Shown: positions 1-8,164 of the stretch, piece after piece
Layout of the letters: each line of letters starts with the position of its first letter
Numbering within the stretch: the stretch's first letter is position 1
Assembly (NCBI RefSeq): GCF_030408355.1
Contig: NZ_CP046606.1
Location: 62,001 to 126,000, forward strand
DNA: 64,000 nt
Direction: 5' to 3'
From: Corynebacterium afermentans subsp. afermentans
GTDB taxonomy: Bacteria > Actinomycetota > Actinomycetes > Mycobacteriales > Mycobacteriaceae
Position numbers and translations under genes: made by a program
The notes under the pieces: model-generated
Seen by the model: only the letters and a program-made list of their open reading frames with translations
What the model was told of the DNA's origin: nothing
The model's database searches: none

Positions 1-2
1 TC

Positions 3-3000
3 CTGGAGCCGGGCGAAGACAAGGCCCAGTACATCGAGATTGAGGTCAACTCGCCGACGGGTCGCCACGTCAACGTGGCGCGCCCGGAGGTCCCCGCGCT
101 GACAACCACCCGTACGGTAGTCAACCCGGTGCCGGGCAGCACTGTCCCGCCGTCAGAGGAAAACGGCACGACCGTTCCAGGAACGACCATCCCGCCGTCA
201 TTTAAGACGGAGACCACGGTCGTTGAGACTGCACCGGTCACCCCGTCGAATACCGCGCACGCGACGCCGACCTCCTCCACGACTCCGGTTGTTCCGGAGC
301 CTGTGAAGCCGCAGTTCTCGGTGGAGAAGCTCGGCAACCAGTCCGGCATCGAACTGAAGCGCAACAAGGATGGCCAGTACGGCTACTCCGCCGAGTACAC
401 CATCCGCGTGCGCAATACCGGCTCGATCGCTGGTAAGCACGCCGACATCTTTGACGTGCCGGTGCGTGGCGTCGGCTTCGACATCACCACCGTCACCGTC
501 GACGGCACCGAGGTCAAGCCGGAAAACAGCCGTTACCTCATCAGTAAGGAAGCTGAGCTCGCCGTCGGTGAGTACAAGGACTTCCAGGTCGTGGTCAACG
601 GCACCGTCTCCGATCAGGCCGCGAACGCGCTGCCGACTGCTGTCGGCCAGTGCGACGCCGTCACCACGCAGAACCCGGGCGCTGGCGCCGGTCTGGTCAA
701 CACCGTCGAGATGGGCGGCGACTCCGACGGCCCGGACAACAACATTGTGTGTGAGCCGGTTGAGCTGCGCCGTCTGAACATTGAGAAGCGCATCGATGGC
801 CGCGAGTCCGCTCCGGTTACCCCGGGCGAGAAGATGGAGATCTGGTACCGCGTCCGCAACACGGGCAACGTCACGCTGTCCGGCATCACGCTGGCGGACC
901 AGATTAAGGAAGACAACCCGGACCTCCAGAAGGAGATCGACGACGAGATCGCCAAGATCGAGGCCTTCGACCTCGAGCCGGGCGAAGTCAAGGACATCAC
1001 GTTCCCGGTCACCGCGTACGCCGGCGAGCACGAGAACGAAGTGCGCGCTGAGGTGCCGGAGACCACCGTGCCGGGCACGACCCGTCCGGAGACCTCCATC
1101 CCGGAGACCACCGTCCCGCCGGTGACCGTCCCGGGTACCACCAACTCGGAGACCACGGTTCCGGAGACCACGATTCCGGGCTCGACCATCCCGGCGACGA
1201 CCATCCCGGGCACCACGATTCCGGATCGTTCGGTCCCGCCGACCACGGTCACCGCGACGGCGCACGCGAACTCGCCGAAGCTGGAGATCAAGAAGTACAT
1301 CAACGGCTACGACGAGGGCACACAGGTTGCGCCGGGCGAGGACATGGAGATCCTCTACCGCGTGGCCAATACGGGTTCCGTGCGTATCGACGGCATCCGC
1401 CTCGACGACGAGGTCACCGAGGCCGCCGACGAGCAGGTGTCCAAGGCGCTGCAGCGCGACATCAACTCCGCGCTGAAGAACAAGGAAGCGTTCTCGCTTG
1501 AGCCGGGTCAGGTCCACGAGGTTCGCATCACGGTGCCGGCGCCGGCGGGCGGTCACGTGAACGTCGCAAAGCCGATCGTTCCGCCGGTGACTGTGCCGGG
1601 CACCACGATTCCGGGCACGACGAACCCGAACACCACGGTGCCGGGCACGACGGTGCCGTCGACGGTGGTCACCGTGACCACCCCGTCGGATGATGCCCGC
1701 TCGGATTCGCCGACGCTGGACATCAAGAAGTACATCAACAACATCGACGACGGCGACATCGTCACCCCGGGCGATGACATGGTGATCACCTACCGTGTGT
1801 TCAACAACGGCAACGTCGACGCCAAGGGTGTCACCATCGCCGATGAGGTCACTGAGGGCTCCGAGGCAACCAAGGCGGACCTGACCGACCAGATCACAAC
1901 GGAGCTGGACAAGATCGAGCCGTTCGACGTTCCGGCCGGCGGCTCCCACGACGTGGAGATCACGGTCAAGGCGCCGGAAGGCGGCCACGTGAACGTGGCG
2001 AAGCCGGTGGTTCCGCCGGTGACGGTGCCTGCGACCACCATCCCGGGTACGACGAACCCGCGCACCACGATTCCGGAGACCACGGTCCCGGAGCGCGTGG
2101 TCACGCAGACGACCACCCCGTCCGACGACGCCCGCTCCGATTCGCTGAAGCTGGAGATCCTCAAGGACATCTTCAGCCTGGAGGACAACGAGTGGCACGC
2201 CGCCGACACCGAGGACGACGCGGCGGTTGTGGACGCGAACGGCAAGATGCGCGTGCGCTACACGGTGACCAACACCGGCTCCGTCACGCTCAGCGGCATC
2301 GACATTGTCGATAACGTCACCCGCCTGGACGAGGGCGACCAGCAGGCGCTCACCGACGCGCTCAACGGCGCGCTCGAGGCTGAGGGCCGCGGCTTCACCC
2401 TGAAGCCGGGCGAGAAGAAGGTCGTCGAGATTACTGTCGACGCACCGAAGGGCTACCACGTCAACGAGGCCATCGCGACGGCCCCGGCGGTGTCCACCAC
2501 CCAGACGCAGGTCTCCTCGGTTCCGGGCACCACCGACGCAACGACGACGGTGCCGGGCTCGCTGACCACCACCGTGGTCACCACCGAGAAGACGCCGAAC
2601 GTGCCGACGAACACCGCACAGGCAACGCCGACCACCTCGGCAACCACCCCGGTGCCGCCGCCGGTCACGACGACTGCGCCGGCGCCTGAGCGGCCGCAGT
2701 TTGCCGTCGAGAAGCTTGGCGCCCGTGCGGGCAACGTCGCGCTGACCCGCAACGAGGAAGGCAGCTACGACTACTCCAACGAGTACGTCATCCGCGTGCG
2801 CAACTCCGGCCTGGTCGACGGCGAACACGCCACCATCTGGGATGTGCCGCTGCGCGGCGCTGGCTTCACGGTCACCGAGGTGGCCGTCGAGGGCGAGGCC
2901 GTGGCAGTGGAGAACGGCCGCTACAAGGTCGCCGACGCTGCAGAGCTGCCGGCCGGCCAGTACAAGGACTACCTGGTCACGGTCACCGGCACGCTGGCTG

Positions 3001-5378
3001 AGGCCGCGGCGGACAACCTGCCGGAGGCTGTCGGCCAGTGCACCGCCGAGGGCGCGAACCCGGGTGCGGATTCCGGCCTGGTCAACGTGGCCAACATGAA
3101 CGGCGACTCGGACGGCCCGGGCAACAACGTTGTCTGCACGCCGGTTGAGCTGCGCCGCCTGAACATTGAAAAGCGCATCAACGGCCGCGAAGACGCCTCC
3201 GTCACTCCGGGCGAGAAGATGGAGATCTGGTACCGCGTTACCAACACCGGCAACGTGGAACTGAACGACATCGCACTCGCGGACCAGATCCGCGAGGACA
3301 ACCCGGAGCTGCAGGAGGAGATCAACGCGGAGCTGGCCGAGAAGGCCAAGCCGTTCAACCTCGCGCCGGGTGCCTTCCAGGACATCCGCATCGAGGTCAC
3401 GGCGCCGGAGGGCGAGCACGTCAACGAGGCTCGCGCCGAGGTGCCGGAGACCCCGGTTCCGGGCACCACCCGCCCGGGCACCACGATTCCGGGCACGACC
3501 GGCCCGTCCACCACGGTGCCGCCGGTGACCATCCCGGAGAGCACCATCCCGGGCACCACTGAGCCGGGCACGACGGTGTCCACCACCGCGCGTGCGAACT
3601 CGCCGCAGCTTGAGGTGAAGAAGTTCATCAACGGCCGCGACGAGCACGCCCTGGTCAACGCCGGCGAGGACATGGAGATCACTTACCGCGTGACCAACAA
3701 TGGCACCCTGCCTATCGACGGCATTCGCCTCACCGACGAGGTGAAGGAGGACAACGCCGAGCTGCAGCAGGCCATCGACGCCCAGCTGGGCAAGGTCGCT
3801 CCGTTCGCGCTCGAGCCGGGCGAGTCCGCTGGTGTGACCGTGACGGTGAAGGCCCCGGCCGGCCGCCACGACAACGAGGTCAACGTCGAGGTGCCGCCGG
3901 TGACCATCCCGGCCACCACGATCCCGGGCACGACGAACCCGCACACGACTGTGCCGGAGACCGTGGTTCCGTCGACAGTGGTGACCGTGACCGCGCCGCC
4001 GGACGACGCCGCCTCCGACTCCCCGCAGCTGGAGATCCTCAAGGAGATCCGCGCCGCGGGCGAGGGCGACGACGCTTGGCGCGACGCCGAGGAAGAGTGG
4101 GACGCGCTGCCGATCGGCGAGGGCGAGACGATGGAGCTGCGCTACACGGTGCGCAACACCGGCTCGGTCGCGCTCGAGGGCGTGGATGTTGTGGACAACG
4201 TCACCCGCCTGGACGAGGGCGACGCCGACGAGTTCACCGCGCTGATCAACGACGAGCTGGAGAAGGCAGGCCGCGGGCTTGCCCTCGAACCGGGCGAGGA
4301 GAAGGTCATCGTCATTGAGGTCTCCGCACCGGCCGGCTACCACGTCAACCAGGCGATCGCGACCGCGCCGCCGGTCACCGCCACCGAGACCGTGGTGTCC
4401 TCGGTGCCGGGCACGACCAATGAGACGACGACGGTTCCGGGCAGCTTTGTCACCGAGACCACGGTGGTGGAGCGCACCCCGAACACGCCGACGAACAAGG
4501 CGCAGTCGACCCCGACCACGGGTGTGGCACCGTGCGACTGCGAGATCAAGACCACCACGATCACCCCGGCACCGGTGACCACCACCGTGTCCGGCGAGGT
4601 CACCACGGTCACGCCGGACCCGGTCACCTCCGAGGTCACCGTGACCACCACCCCGGCGCCGGTTGTCACCACCGTTGAGGGCCCGGCTGTCACGGAGACG
4701 CTGCCGCAGACCACGGTTACCGAGGTGCCGACGACACTGGTCACGACCAAGGCGTCGGTGGACGAGGGCACCGACATCCTCGGCCGCTGTGTCGCCAACG
4801 CGGTGCGCTCGCCGATCCTGTACATGGTGCCGCTGCTGCTGGCGGGCCAGGTGCTTGGTGAGGTCGCAGGCCCGTACGTCAACGCGGTGAACGAGCAGTT
4901 CAACCGCATGTCCGCGGAGATCCAGGAGGAGATCCGCCGCAAGACGCCGAACTTCGGTTCCGGCCGCCGCGGCCAGGAGAACGAGCAGGTCGCCGAGCTG
5001 CGTGCGAAGGCCGAGGCCGCGAACCGCATGCTGCAGGAGCTGGCAATGCGTCCGGACGTGCAGAAGTACGGCCAGTGGGCAGCCATCGCCGCAGGCGTGG
5101 TTGTCGCGGGCTCCGTCCTCTACGACTGGTGCTCCAACGAGGCCGGCGAGGCGTTCACCGCCATCGGCCCGAAGAAGTCGACCTCCATCGATGAGGTGCG
5201 CGTGGGCGGTTCCTCCCTCGGGGGCGACCGCGTGACGACGGTCGTCCCGCCCGTCACCAACACCCCCGGCCGCGACGAAACCGGCGAGGACGCTGGTGAG
5301 GCCGCAGGCGAGGCTGGCTCCGCTGAGGGCTCCTCTGACGGATCCTCCGCGGGTTCCTCGGAGGGCAGCTCGAACTAG
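3..5378 (+). CDS. Giant repetitive cell-surface protein, 5' end outside window
   Basis: The frame is open from base 3, so the true start lies upstream; 1791 residues are visible. The protein alternates ~100-residue beta-sandwich-like domains with Thr/Pro-rich linkers built from PGTT/PETT-like units (for example around nt 1050-1260, 1560-1700, 3430-3600 and 4385-4750). The domains resemble DUF11/Sdr-type conserved repeats (motifs such as YRVxNTGxV and LEPGE). Two cysteine-containing domains recur near nt 306-760 and 2691-3150. The C-terminal part has two hydrophobic segments (about residues 1600-1624 and 1690-1710) separated by a charged, helical stretch, then a Ser/Gly/Glu tail. This is typical of corynebacterial wall-spanning surface proteins anchored through the membrane rather than by sortase. 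Role in adhesion or envelope is inferred. A strong terminator follows at once. Confidence 0.85.
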   Translation: MEPGEDKAQYIEIEVNSPTGRHVNVARPEVPALTTTRTVVNPVPGSTVPPSEENGTTVPGTTIPPSFKTETTVVETAPVTPSNTAHATPTSSTTPVVPEPVKPQFSVEKLGNQSGIELKRNKDGQYGYSAEYTIRVRNTGSIAGKHADIFDVPVRGVGFDITTVTVDGTEVKPENSRYLISKEAELAVGEYKDFQVVVNGTVSDQAANALPTAVGQCDAVTTQNPGAGAGLVNTVEMGGDSDGPDNNIVCEPVELRRLNIEKRIDGRESAPVTPGEKMEIWYRVRNTGNVTLSGITLADQIKEDNPDLQKEIDDEIAKIEAFDLEPGEVKDITFPVTAYAGEHENEVRAEVPETTVPGTTRPETSIPETTVPPVTVPGTTNSETTVPETTIPGSTIPATTIPGTTIPDRSVPPTTVTATAHANSPKLEIKKYINGYDEGTQVAPGEDMEILYRVANTGSVRIDGIRLDDEVTEAADEQVSKALQRDINSALKNKEAFSLEPGQVHEVRITVPAPAGGHVNVAKPIVPPVTVPGTTIPGTTNPNTTVPGTTVPSTVVTVTTPSDDARSDSPTLDIKKYINNIDDGDIVTPGDDMVITYRVFNNGNVDAKGVTIADEVTEGSEATKADLTDQITTELDKIEPFDVPAGGSHDVEITVKAPEGGHVNVAKPVVPPVTVPATTIPGTTNPRTTIPETTVPERVVTQTTTPSDDARSDSLKLEILKDIFSLEDNEWHAADTEDDAAVVDANGKMRVRYTVTNTGSVTLSGIDIVDNVTRLDEGDQQALTDALNGALEAEGRGFTLKPGEKKVVEITVDAPKGYHVNEAIATAPAVSTTQTQVSSVPGTTDATTTVPGSLTTTVVTTEKTPNVPTNTAQATPTTSATTPVPPPVTTTAPAPERPQFAVEKLGARAGNVALTRNEEGSYDYSNEYVIRVRNSGLVDGEHATIWDVPLRGAGFTVTEVAVEGEAVAVENGRYKVADAAELPAGQYKDYLVTVTGTLAEAAADNLPEAVGQCTAEGANPGADSGLVNVANMNGDSDGPGNNVVCTPVELRRLNIEKRINGREDASVTPGEKMEIWYRVTNTGNVELNDIALADQIREDNPELQEEINAELAEKAKPFNLAPGAFQDIRIEVTAPEGEHVNEARAEVPETPVPGTTRPGTTIPGTTGPSTTVPPVTIPESTIPGTTEPGTTVSTTARANSPQLEVKKFINGRDEHALVNAGEDMEITYRVTNNGTLPIDGIRLTDEVKEDNAELQQAIDAQLGKVAPFALEPGESAGVTVTVKAPAGRHDNEVNVEVPPVTIPATTIPGTTNPHTTVPETVVPSTVVTVTAPPDDAASDSPQLEILKEIRAAGEGDDAWRDAEEEWDALPIGEGETMELRYTVRNTGSVALEGVDVVDNVTRLDEGDADEFTALINDELEKAGRGLALEPGEEKVIVIEVSAPAGYHVNQAIATAPPVTATETVVSSVPGTTNETTTVPGSFVTETTVVERTPNTPTNKAQSTPTTGVAPCDCEIKTTTITPAPVTTTVSGEVTTVTPDPVTSEVTVTTTPAPVVTTVEGPAVTETLPQTTVTEVPTTLVTTKASVDEGTDILGRCVANAVRSPILYMVPLLLAGQVLGEVAGPYVNAVNEQFNRMSAEIQEEIRRKTPNFGSGRRGQENEQVAELRAKAEAANRMLQELAMRPDVQKYGQWAAIAAGVVVAGSVLYDWCSNEAGEAFTAIGPKKSTSIDEVRVGGSSLGGDRVTTVVPPVTNTPGRDETGEDAGEAAGEAGSAEGSSDGSSAGSSEGSSN
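306..4500 (+). repeat. Large internal duplication in the surface protein
   Basis: The module beginning PQFSVEKLG near nt 306 recurs as PQFAVEKLG near nt 2691, about 2.39 kb later. The copies keep the same domain order: Cys-containing domain, RRLNIEKRI domain, KKYINGxDE-type domain(s), then an LEILKxI domain ending GYHVNxAIATAP. Copy 1 has two KKYIN-type domains and copy 2 only one, so repeat units have been gained or lost after duplication. Smaller domain repeats and PGTT linkers are nested inside. Confidence 0.85.
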
Positions 5379-5405
5379 CACCCTTCTGAGCTAGGCGCGT
5401 ACAAC

Positions 5406-5441
5406 CCCGGCAGGCTGGACTACCCAGCCCGCCGGGTTTTT
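5406..5441 (+). terminator. Rho-independent terminator of the surface protein gene
   Basis: A 13-bp, near-perfect GC-rich stem (CCCGGCAGGCTGG pairing with CCAGCCCGCCGGG, one mismatch) closes a short ACTAC loop. It is followed by five T residues, 27 bp after the stop codon. Confidence 0.9.
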
Positions 5442-5454
5442 CCACTGCGCGCGG

Positions 5455-5460
5455 TAGAAT
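5455..5460 (+). promoter_or_regulatory. -10 box TAGAAT of a free-standing transcript
   Basis: TAGAAT is a good actinobacterial -10 hexamer lying 14 bp after the terminator T-run. No convincing -35 is seen. The predicted start is near 5467, just before a strongly structured segment with no reading frame. Confidence 0.45.
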
Positions 5461-5466
5461 CATCGA

Positions 5467-5575
5467 TGAGCGGGTGACCTTCTTTCCGAAGTTCGCCCCG
5501 TTGCCGAGACGCTGTCGTCGCGAATACCAGCCCTAGGGCTGAAGCATCGTGCGGGAGCGTCTCACCTTTTGAAGA
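5467..5575 (+). ncRNA. Candidate structured small RNA (~105 nt)
   Basis: The segment folds by eye into two domains. Hairpin 1 pairs GGGTGA (5472-5477) with TCGCCC (5493-5498, one G-U) and CTTC (5479-5482) with GAAG (5488-5491). Hairpin 2 pairs GAGACGCT (5506-5513) perfectly with AGCGTCTC (5556-5563) and encloses a CAGCCC-TA-GGGCTG hairpin (5528-5541). ACCTTTTG follows, a weak terminator-like U-run. It has its own -10 box and sits in a gene-free gap. It matches no riboswitch or housekeeping RNA consensus I can recall (SRP, 6S, tmRNA, 6C, glycine, cobalamin and SAM considered). It could instead be a cis-acting leader for the downstream gene. Confidence 0.4.
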
Positions 5576-5749
5576 CTCGACTGGCGGGCGTCGGGACATA
5601 CCCCGAGTAATAAACCCCTATTAAGGCCCAAAATTGGCCATACTAGGGAGGGCTTACTAGGGGTTTGTGGAGATGGGGGCAGGGAAGGAAAAACCAGCCG
5701 CCCAAACCACACCCGCCCACAACCAGCCACGCGTCGTTAGGGTGGGGGC
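5576..5749. other. Gene-free gap with inverted repeats
   Basis: No convincing coding sequence. A TCGGG/CCCGA hairpin lies at about 5591-5606. AAACCCCTA (5612-5620) is an exact inverted repeat of TAGGGGTTT (5658-5666), flanking an AT-richer centre. The right end holds the -10 box of the next gene. Confidence 0.5.
5738..5743 (+). promoter_or_regulatory. -10 box for leaderless LURP-one gene
   Basis: TAGGGT lies 6 nt before the GTG at 5750. There is no Shine-Dalgarno sequence, so the mRNA probably starts at the GTG. Confidence 0.5.
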
Positions 5750-6301
5750 GTGTTTAGGCAACGTGAGATCGTCGTAAGGCAAACGAAGGCCCTGGGCCGC
5801 GACACGTTCGCGATCGAGGGCCCAGGCGGGGAGCTGCTGGGCACGGCCAGGCAGACGCTGAAGATGAGCGACCTGGTCAAGGCGTCGCGCGGGGTGGAGG
5901 TCTTCGACGCGGCCGGCGCGCACGTGCTGAGCATCGAGGACCCGGTGAACTTCATCCGCGACAAGTACGTCGTGCACCAGGTCAACCCGCCGCTGGAGCT
6001 CGCGCGGCTGACGCAGCGCTTCGCCTGGATCGGCGCGAAGTTCGACGTGGAGGTCGCCGGCTTCCCCAGCGTGGAAATCACGGGCCAGGCGTTCCAGCTG
6101 AATTACACGCTGACCAGCCAGGACCGTCCGCTCGCGACCGTGGACGCGGAGTATTCCGGCATGGGGCGGATGCTGATGGGCAAGTCCAACTACCGCGTGC
6201 GCATCGAGCCCGACCTGGACGAACGCCAGCACGCGGCGGTGATTGGCATCGCGTTGGCCATCGATATGCGCCGCGCCAAGATGCGCAGAAACTCGGGTTA
6301 G
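5750..6301 (+). CDS. LURP-one/Tubby-like (scramblase-type fold) protein
   Basis: The 183-residue protein fits the LURP-one-related family (bacterial YxjI-like, Tubby C-terminal fold). A beta-rich pattern begins RQREIVVRQ, followed by a phrase pairing 'GPGGELLGTARQ' with a later 'VDAEYSGMG' strand. The family's biochemical role in bacteria is not settled; membrane-lipid binding is proposed from the scramblase/Tubby fold. No signal peptide or TM segment is visible, so it is probably cytosolic. The GTG start is chosen because a TAGGGT -10 box sits 6 nt upstream. It stands alone, with a gene-free gap on each side. The closing residues are basic (RRAKMRRNSG). Confidence 0.6.
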   Translation: MFRQREIVVRQTKALGRDTFAIEGPGGELLGTARQTLKMSDLVKASRGVEVFDAAGAHVLSIEDPVNFIRDKYVVHQVNPPLELARLTQRFAWIGAKFDVEVAGFPSVEITGQAFQLNYTLTSQDRPLATVDAEYSGMGRMLMGKSNYRVRIEPDLDERQHAAVIGIALAIDMRRAKMRRNSG

Positions 6302-6721
6302 AGGGGGCTTTTTGCTTTGCGACGGTGCCCTGCCGCCGCAACGGGGGTAAAAAACGGGGGTAGTAGGGTTTTCCGGATTGCTGAACAATCCGCGGATCTT
6401 TGAACAATCCAGGGGGTTTCTGGGGTTCCTGAGAGACAACCCGTCGAAACTAAGAACACATGAATTGTGTAGTCAATCAGAATATGCAGGTAAACGGGAA
6501 ATCGGCCTATACCATCCAGGAATACACCTTAAGGTGCATAAAATGCAGCTGTGGTGGATTGTTCAACCATCTGGCACTGCGCGCGGTTTGATCGTTGAAC
6601 AATGCCGGCGAAACCGGGAAATCGCCACCCGGATTGCTGAACAATCCGCAGGCCACAACGGGTGGAAACGTTGAACAATCCGGAAGGAATGTTCAACGAT
6701 TCAACGGTTTCTTCAGGCTTT
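6302..6721. other. Gene-free, AT-richer gap with repeat cluster
   Basis: About 420 bp without a supported gene and visibly lower in GC than its neighbours. It contains the TGAACAATCC repeat family (listed separately) and an ACACA/TGTGT dyad near 6458. A 98-codon open frame at 6378-6674 is rejected: it is built from the repeats and lacks a ribosome binding site. Confidence 0.6.
6375..6697. repeat. Cluster of TGAACAATCC repeats and dyads
   Basis: Two identical 17-bp dyads GGATTG-CTGAA-CAATCC lie at 6375-6391 and 6631-6647. Further units are TGAACAATCC at 6401-6410 and 6672-6681, its reverse complement at 6556-6565, and TGAACAAT at 6596-6603. Longer inverted pairs are ATTGTTCAAC (6558-6567) with GTTGAACAAT (6594-6603), and GTTGAACA (6670-6677) with TGTTCAAC (6690-6697). 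The spacing is irregular, unlike CRISPR. The cluster ends 35 bp upstream of the metalloprotease promoter, so operators for an unknown regulator, or a small mobile repeat, are both possible. Confidence 0.75.
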
Positions 6722-6731
6722 CCCCGAGCGT

Positions 6732-6760
6732 TTTACCAGCGCATATTCGGTGCATAAACT
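6732..6760 (+). promoter_or_regulatory. Promoter of the secreted metalloprotease
   Basis: -35 TTTACC (6732-6737) and -10 TAAACT (6755-6760) are separated by exactly 17 bp. The predicted start near 6767 leaves a ~37-nt leader containing AAGGAG (6790-6795). This rules out the upstream in-frame ATG at 6750, which overlaps the promoter. Confidence 0.65.
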
Positions 6761-6803
6761 CATGGATGTAACAAAGAGAAAAACGCACCAAGGAGTCACC
6801 GAG

Positions 6804-8096
6804 ATGCGAGCAGCATTCCGAAACACCATCGCCGCAGCAGTTGCCGCCGCCATCGCGGTTTCCGGCGCGAACGTCGCACACGCCGCCGACGAGGTTCAAC
6901 TGGCACCAGTGCGCACCAACACTGCAACGCTGACCGACTCCGATAAAGACGGCCTGCCCGACATCTGGGAAGAAGAAGGCGTCGTGTTAGCCGACGGCAC
7001 GGAAATCCCGCTGCCGGACTGGGGTGCGGACCCTAAGCGTCCGGATGTCTTCCTCCAGCTGAACTGGATGGCCTCCGAATACGACACCCTCGGCTGCGAC
7101 AGCAACGCTGCCCGCGAGTGCGCAAACGCCAACCGCACCTCCTACGCCCCGTCGACGCAGAGCCTGGATGATCTCGTGGACCTGTTTGAGACCCACGGCA
7201 TTACCCTGCACATCGACGCCGGCGAGCACTACACCAACATCGCCAACTACACCGAGCGCTTCGGCGGCGAGAGCCTGGACTACCGCGACGTGTACTTCGA
7301 TCCGAGCCAGCACGAGGCATTCCAGCTCATCGACACCATCAACGAGCTCGGCGAGCGCGCGAACATCTTCCGCCCCGGCGTTCTCGGTGACCGGATGCGT
7401 GCAGACTCCAACGCCACGGGCCTGTCGCTGGTGGGCGATAACTCCTTCTACATCGCAAACCCCGGCGGGCGCGCGAACGAGGAGCAGGTGCGCAACTCCA
7501 TCCTCCACGAGTTCGGCCACACCCTGGGGCTGCGCCACTGGGGCGCCGCCAAGTACGTTAAGGACTTCGCCGAAGGCTCGCCGATGCAGGACGGCTACCA
7601 CTCGGTGATGAACTACAACCACCAGTTCAACTACTTCAACTACTCCGAGCATGCCTACTTCGCCAACACCCCGCAGGGAAGGGTGCTTATCCCGGCCGAC
7701 TGGGACTCCCTGGTGCTCAACAGCCCGCGCATCGGCGCCTACGCCGAATCCATCGGCGCCCGCGCAGACATCGCCGAGGTCGAGGTCGAAGCAATCGAGC
7801 AACCCGAGGAAATCGTCGAGACCACCCAGCCCGAAGCTGTCGAGGTCGCCGAAGAACACCCCATGGTCGCACTCGCCCCGGCCGAGGAAATCAACGACGA
7901 GCCAGGTGAAGTCCCCGCCGAGCAGCCCAAGGCAGAAGCCCAGGCCAAGGTCGAAGACGTCAAGCCCGCCAAGGCCGCCAAGGCTGAGGCCCCGCAGCAG
8001 GCCGACAACCAGGTCAACATCGCAGCCATCATCGGCGGCGTCAGCGCAGCCCTGGCAGCCCTCGGCATCGGCGCAGCATTCCTCGCAATGCGCTAA
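6804..8096 (+). CDS. Secreted, membrane-anchored metzincin-type zinc metalloprotease
   Basis: 430 residues. An N-terminal signal peptide ends AHA-A (about residue 29). The zinc site is HEFGHTLGLRH at residues 235-245 (H235, E236, H239, H245), and SVMNYN downstream fits the metzincin Met-turn. A SDKDGLPDIWE segment near residue 47 resembles a calcium-binding thrombospondin-type-3/EF-like loop. After the catalytic domain comes a ~100-residue Glu/Ala/Pro-rich stalk and a C-terminal TM helix (GVSAALAALGIGAAFLAMR), so the enzyme is likely held on the outer membrane face. The start is fixed by AAGGAG 8 nt upstream and the signal peptide. Substrate unknown. It is monocistronic, with a terminator behind it and the repeat cluster in front. 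Confidence 0.85.
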   Translation: MRAAFRNTIAAAVAAAIAVSGANVAHAADEVQLAPVRTNTATLTDSDKDGLPDIWEEEGVVLADGTEIPLPDWGADPKRPDVFLQLNWMASEYDTLGCDSNAARECANANRTSYAPSTQSLDDLVDLFETHGITLHIDAGEHYTNIANYTERFGGESLDYRDVYFDPSQHEAFQLIDTINELGERANIFRPGVLGDRMRADSNATGLSLVGDNSFYIANPGGRANEEQVRNSILHEFGHTLGLRHWGAAKYVKDFAEGSPMQDGYHSVMNYNHQFNYFNYSEHAYFANTPQGRVLIPADWDSLVLNSPRIGAYAESIGARADIAEVEVEAIEQPEEIVETTQPEAVEVAEEHPMVALAPAEEINDEPGEVPAEQPKAEAQAKVEDVKPAKAAKAEAPQQADNQVNIAAIIGGVSAALAALGIGAAFLAMR

Positions 8097-8111
8097 GAGC
8101 CACAAATACAC

Positions 8112-8144
8112 AGAGTGCGTCCCGCAACCGGGGCGCACTCTTTT
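8112..8144 (+). terminator. Rho-independent terminator of the metalloprotease gene
   Basis: AGAGTGCG (8112-8119) pairs perfectly with CGCACTCT (8134-8141), followed by a short T-run. Confidence 0.85.
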
Positions 8145-8152
8145 GCGCGCGG

Positions 8153-8158
8153 TACCAT
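8153..8158 (+). promoter_or_regulatory. -10 box for leaderless MFS gene
   Basis: TACCAT lies 6 nt before the ATG at 8165, with no Shine-Dalgarno sequence; leaderless start inferred. Confidence 0.45.
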
Positions 8159-8164
8159 CTGCCC

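Noticed and set aside
4690-4720. LPxTG-like sortase motif (LPQTT) in the surface protein
   Set aside because: Fifth residue is Thr not Gly, and it lies ~220 residues before the end, ahead of two TM segments rather than at a C-terminal sorting signal.
198-5381. A 1727-codon open frame antisense to the surface protein
   Set aside because: It mirrors the GC3-biased codons of the real gene, is Arg/His/Gly-rich nonsense with no ribosome binding site or domain.
5467-5575. Known riboswitch or SRP/6S RNA
   Set aside because: None of the core consensus segments of those families could be matched by eye.
6378-6674. 98-codon frame in the repeat-rich gap
   Set aside because: Built from the TGAACAATCC repeats, no ribosome binding site, unusual composition.
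6375-6697. CRISPR array
   Set aside because: Units are short, in both orientations and irregularly spaced, with no cas genes.
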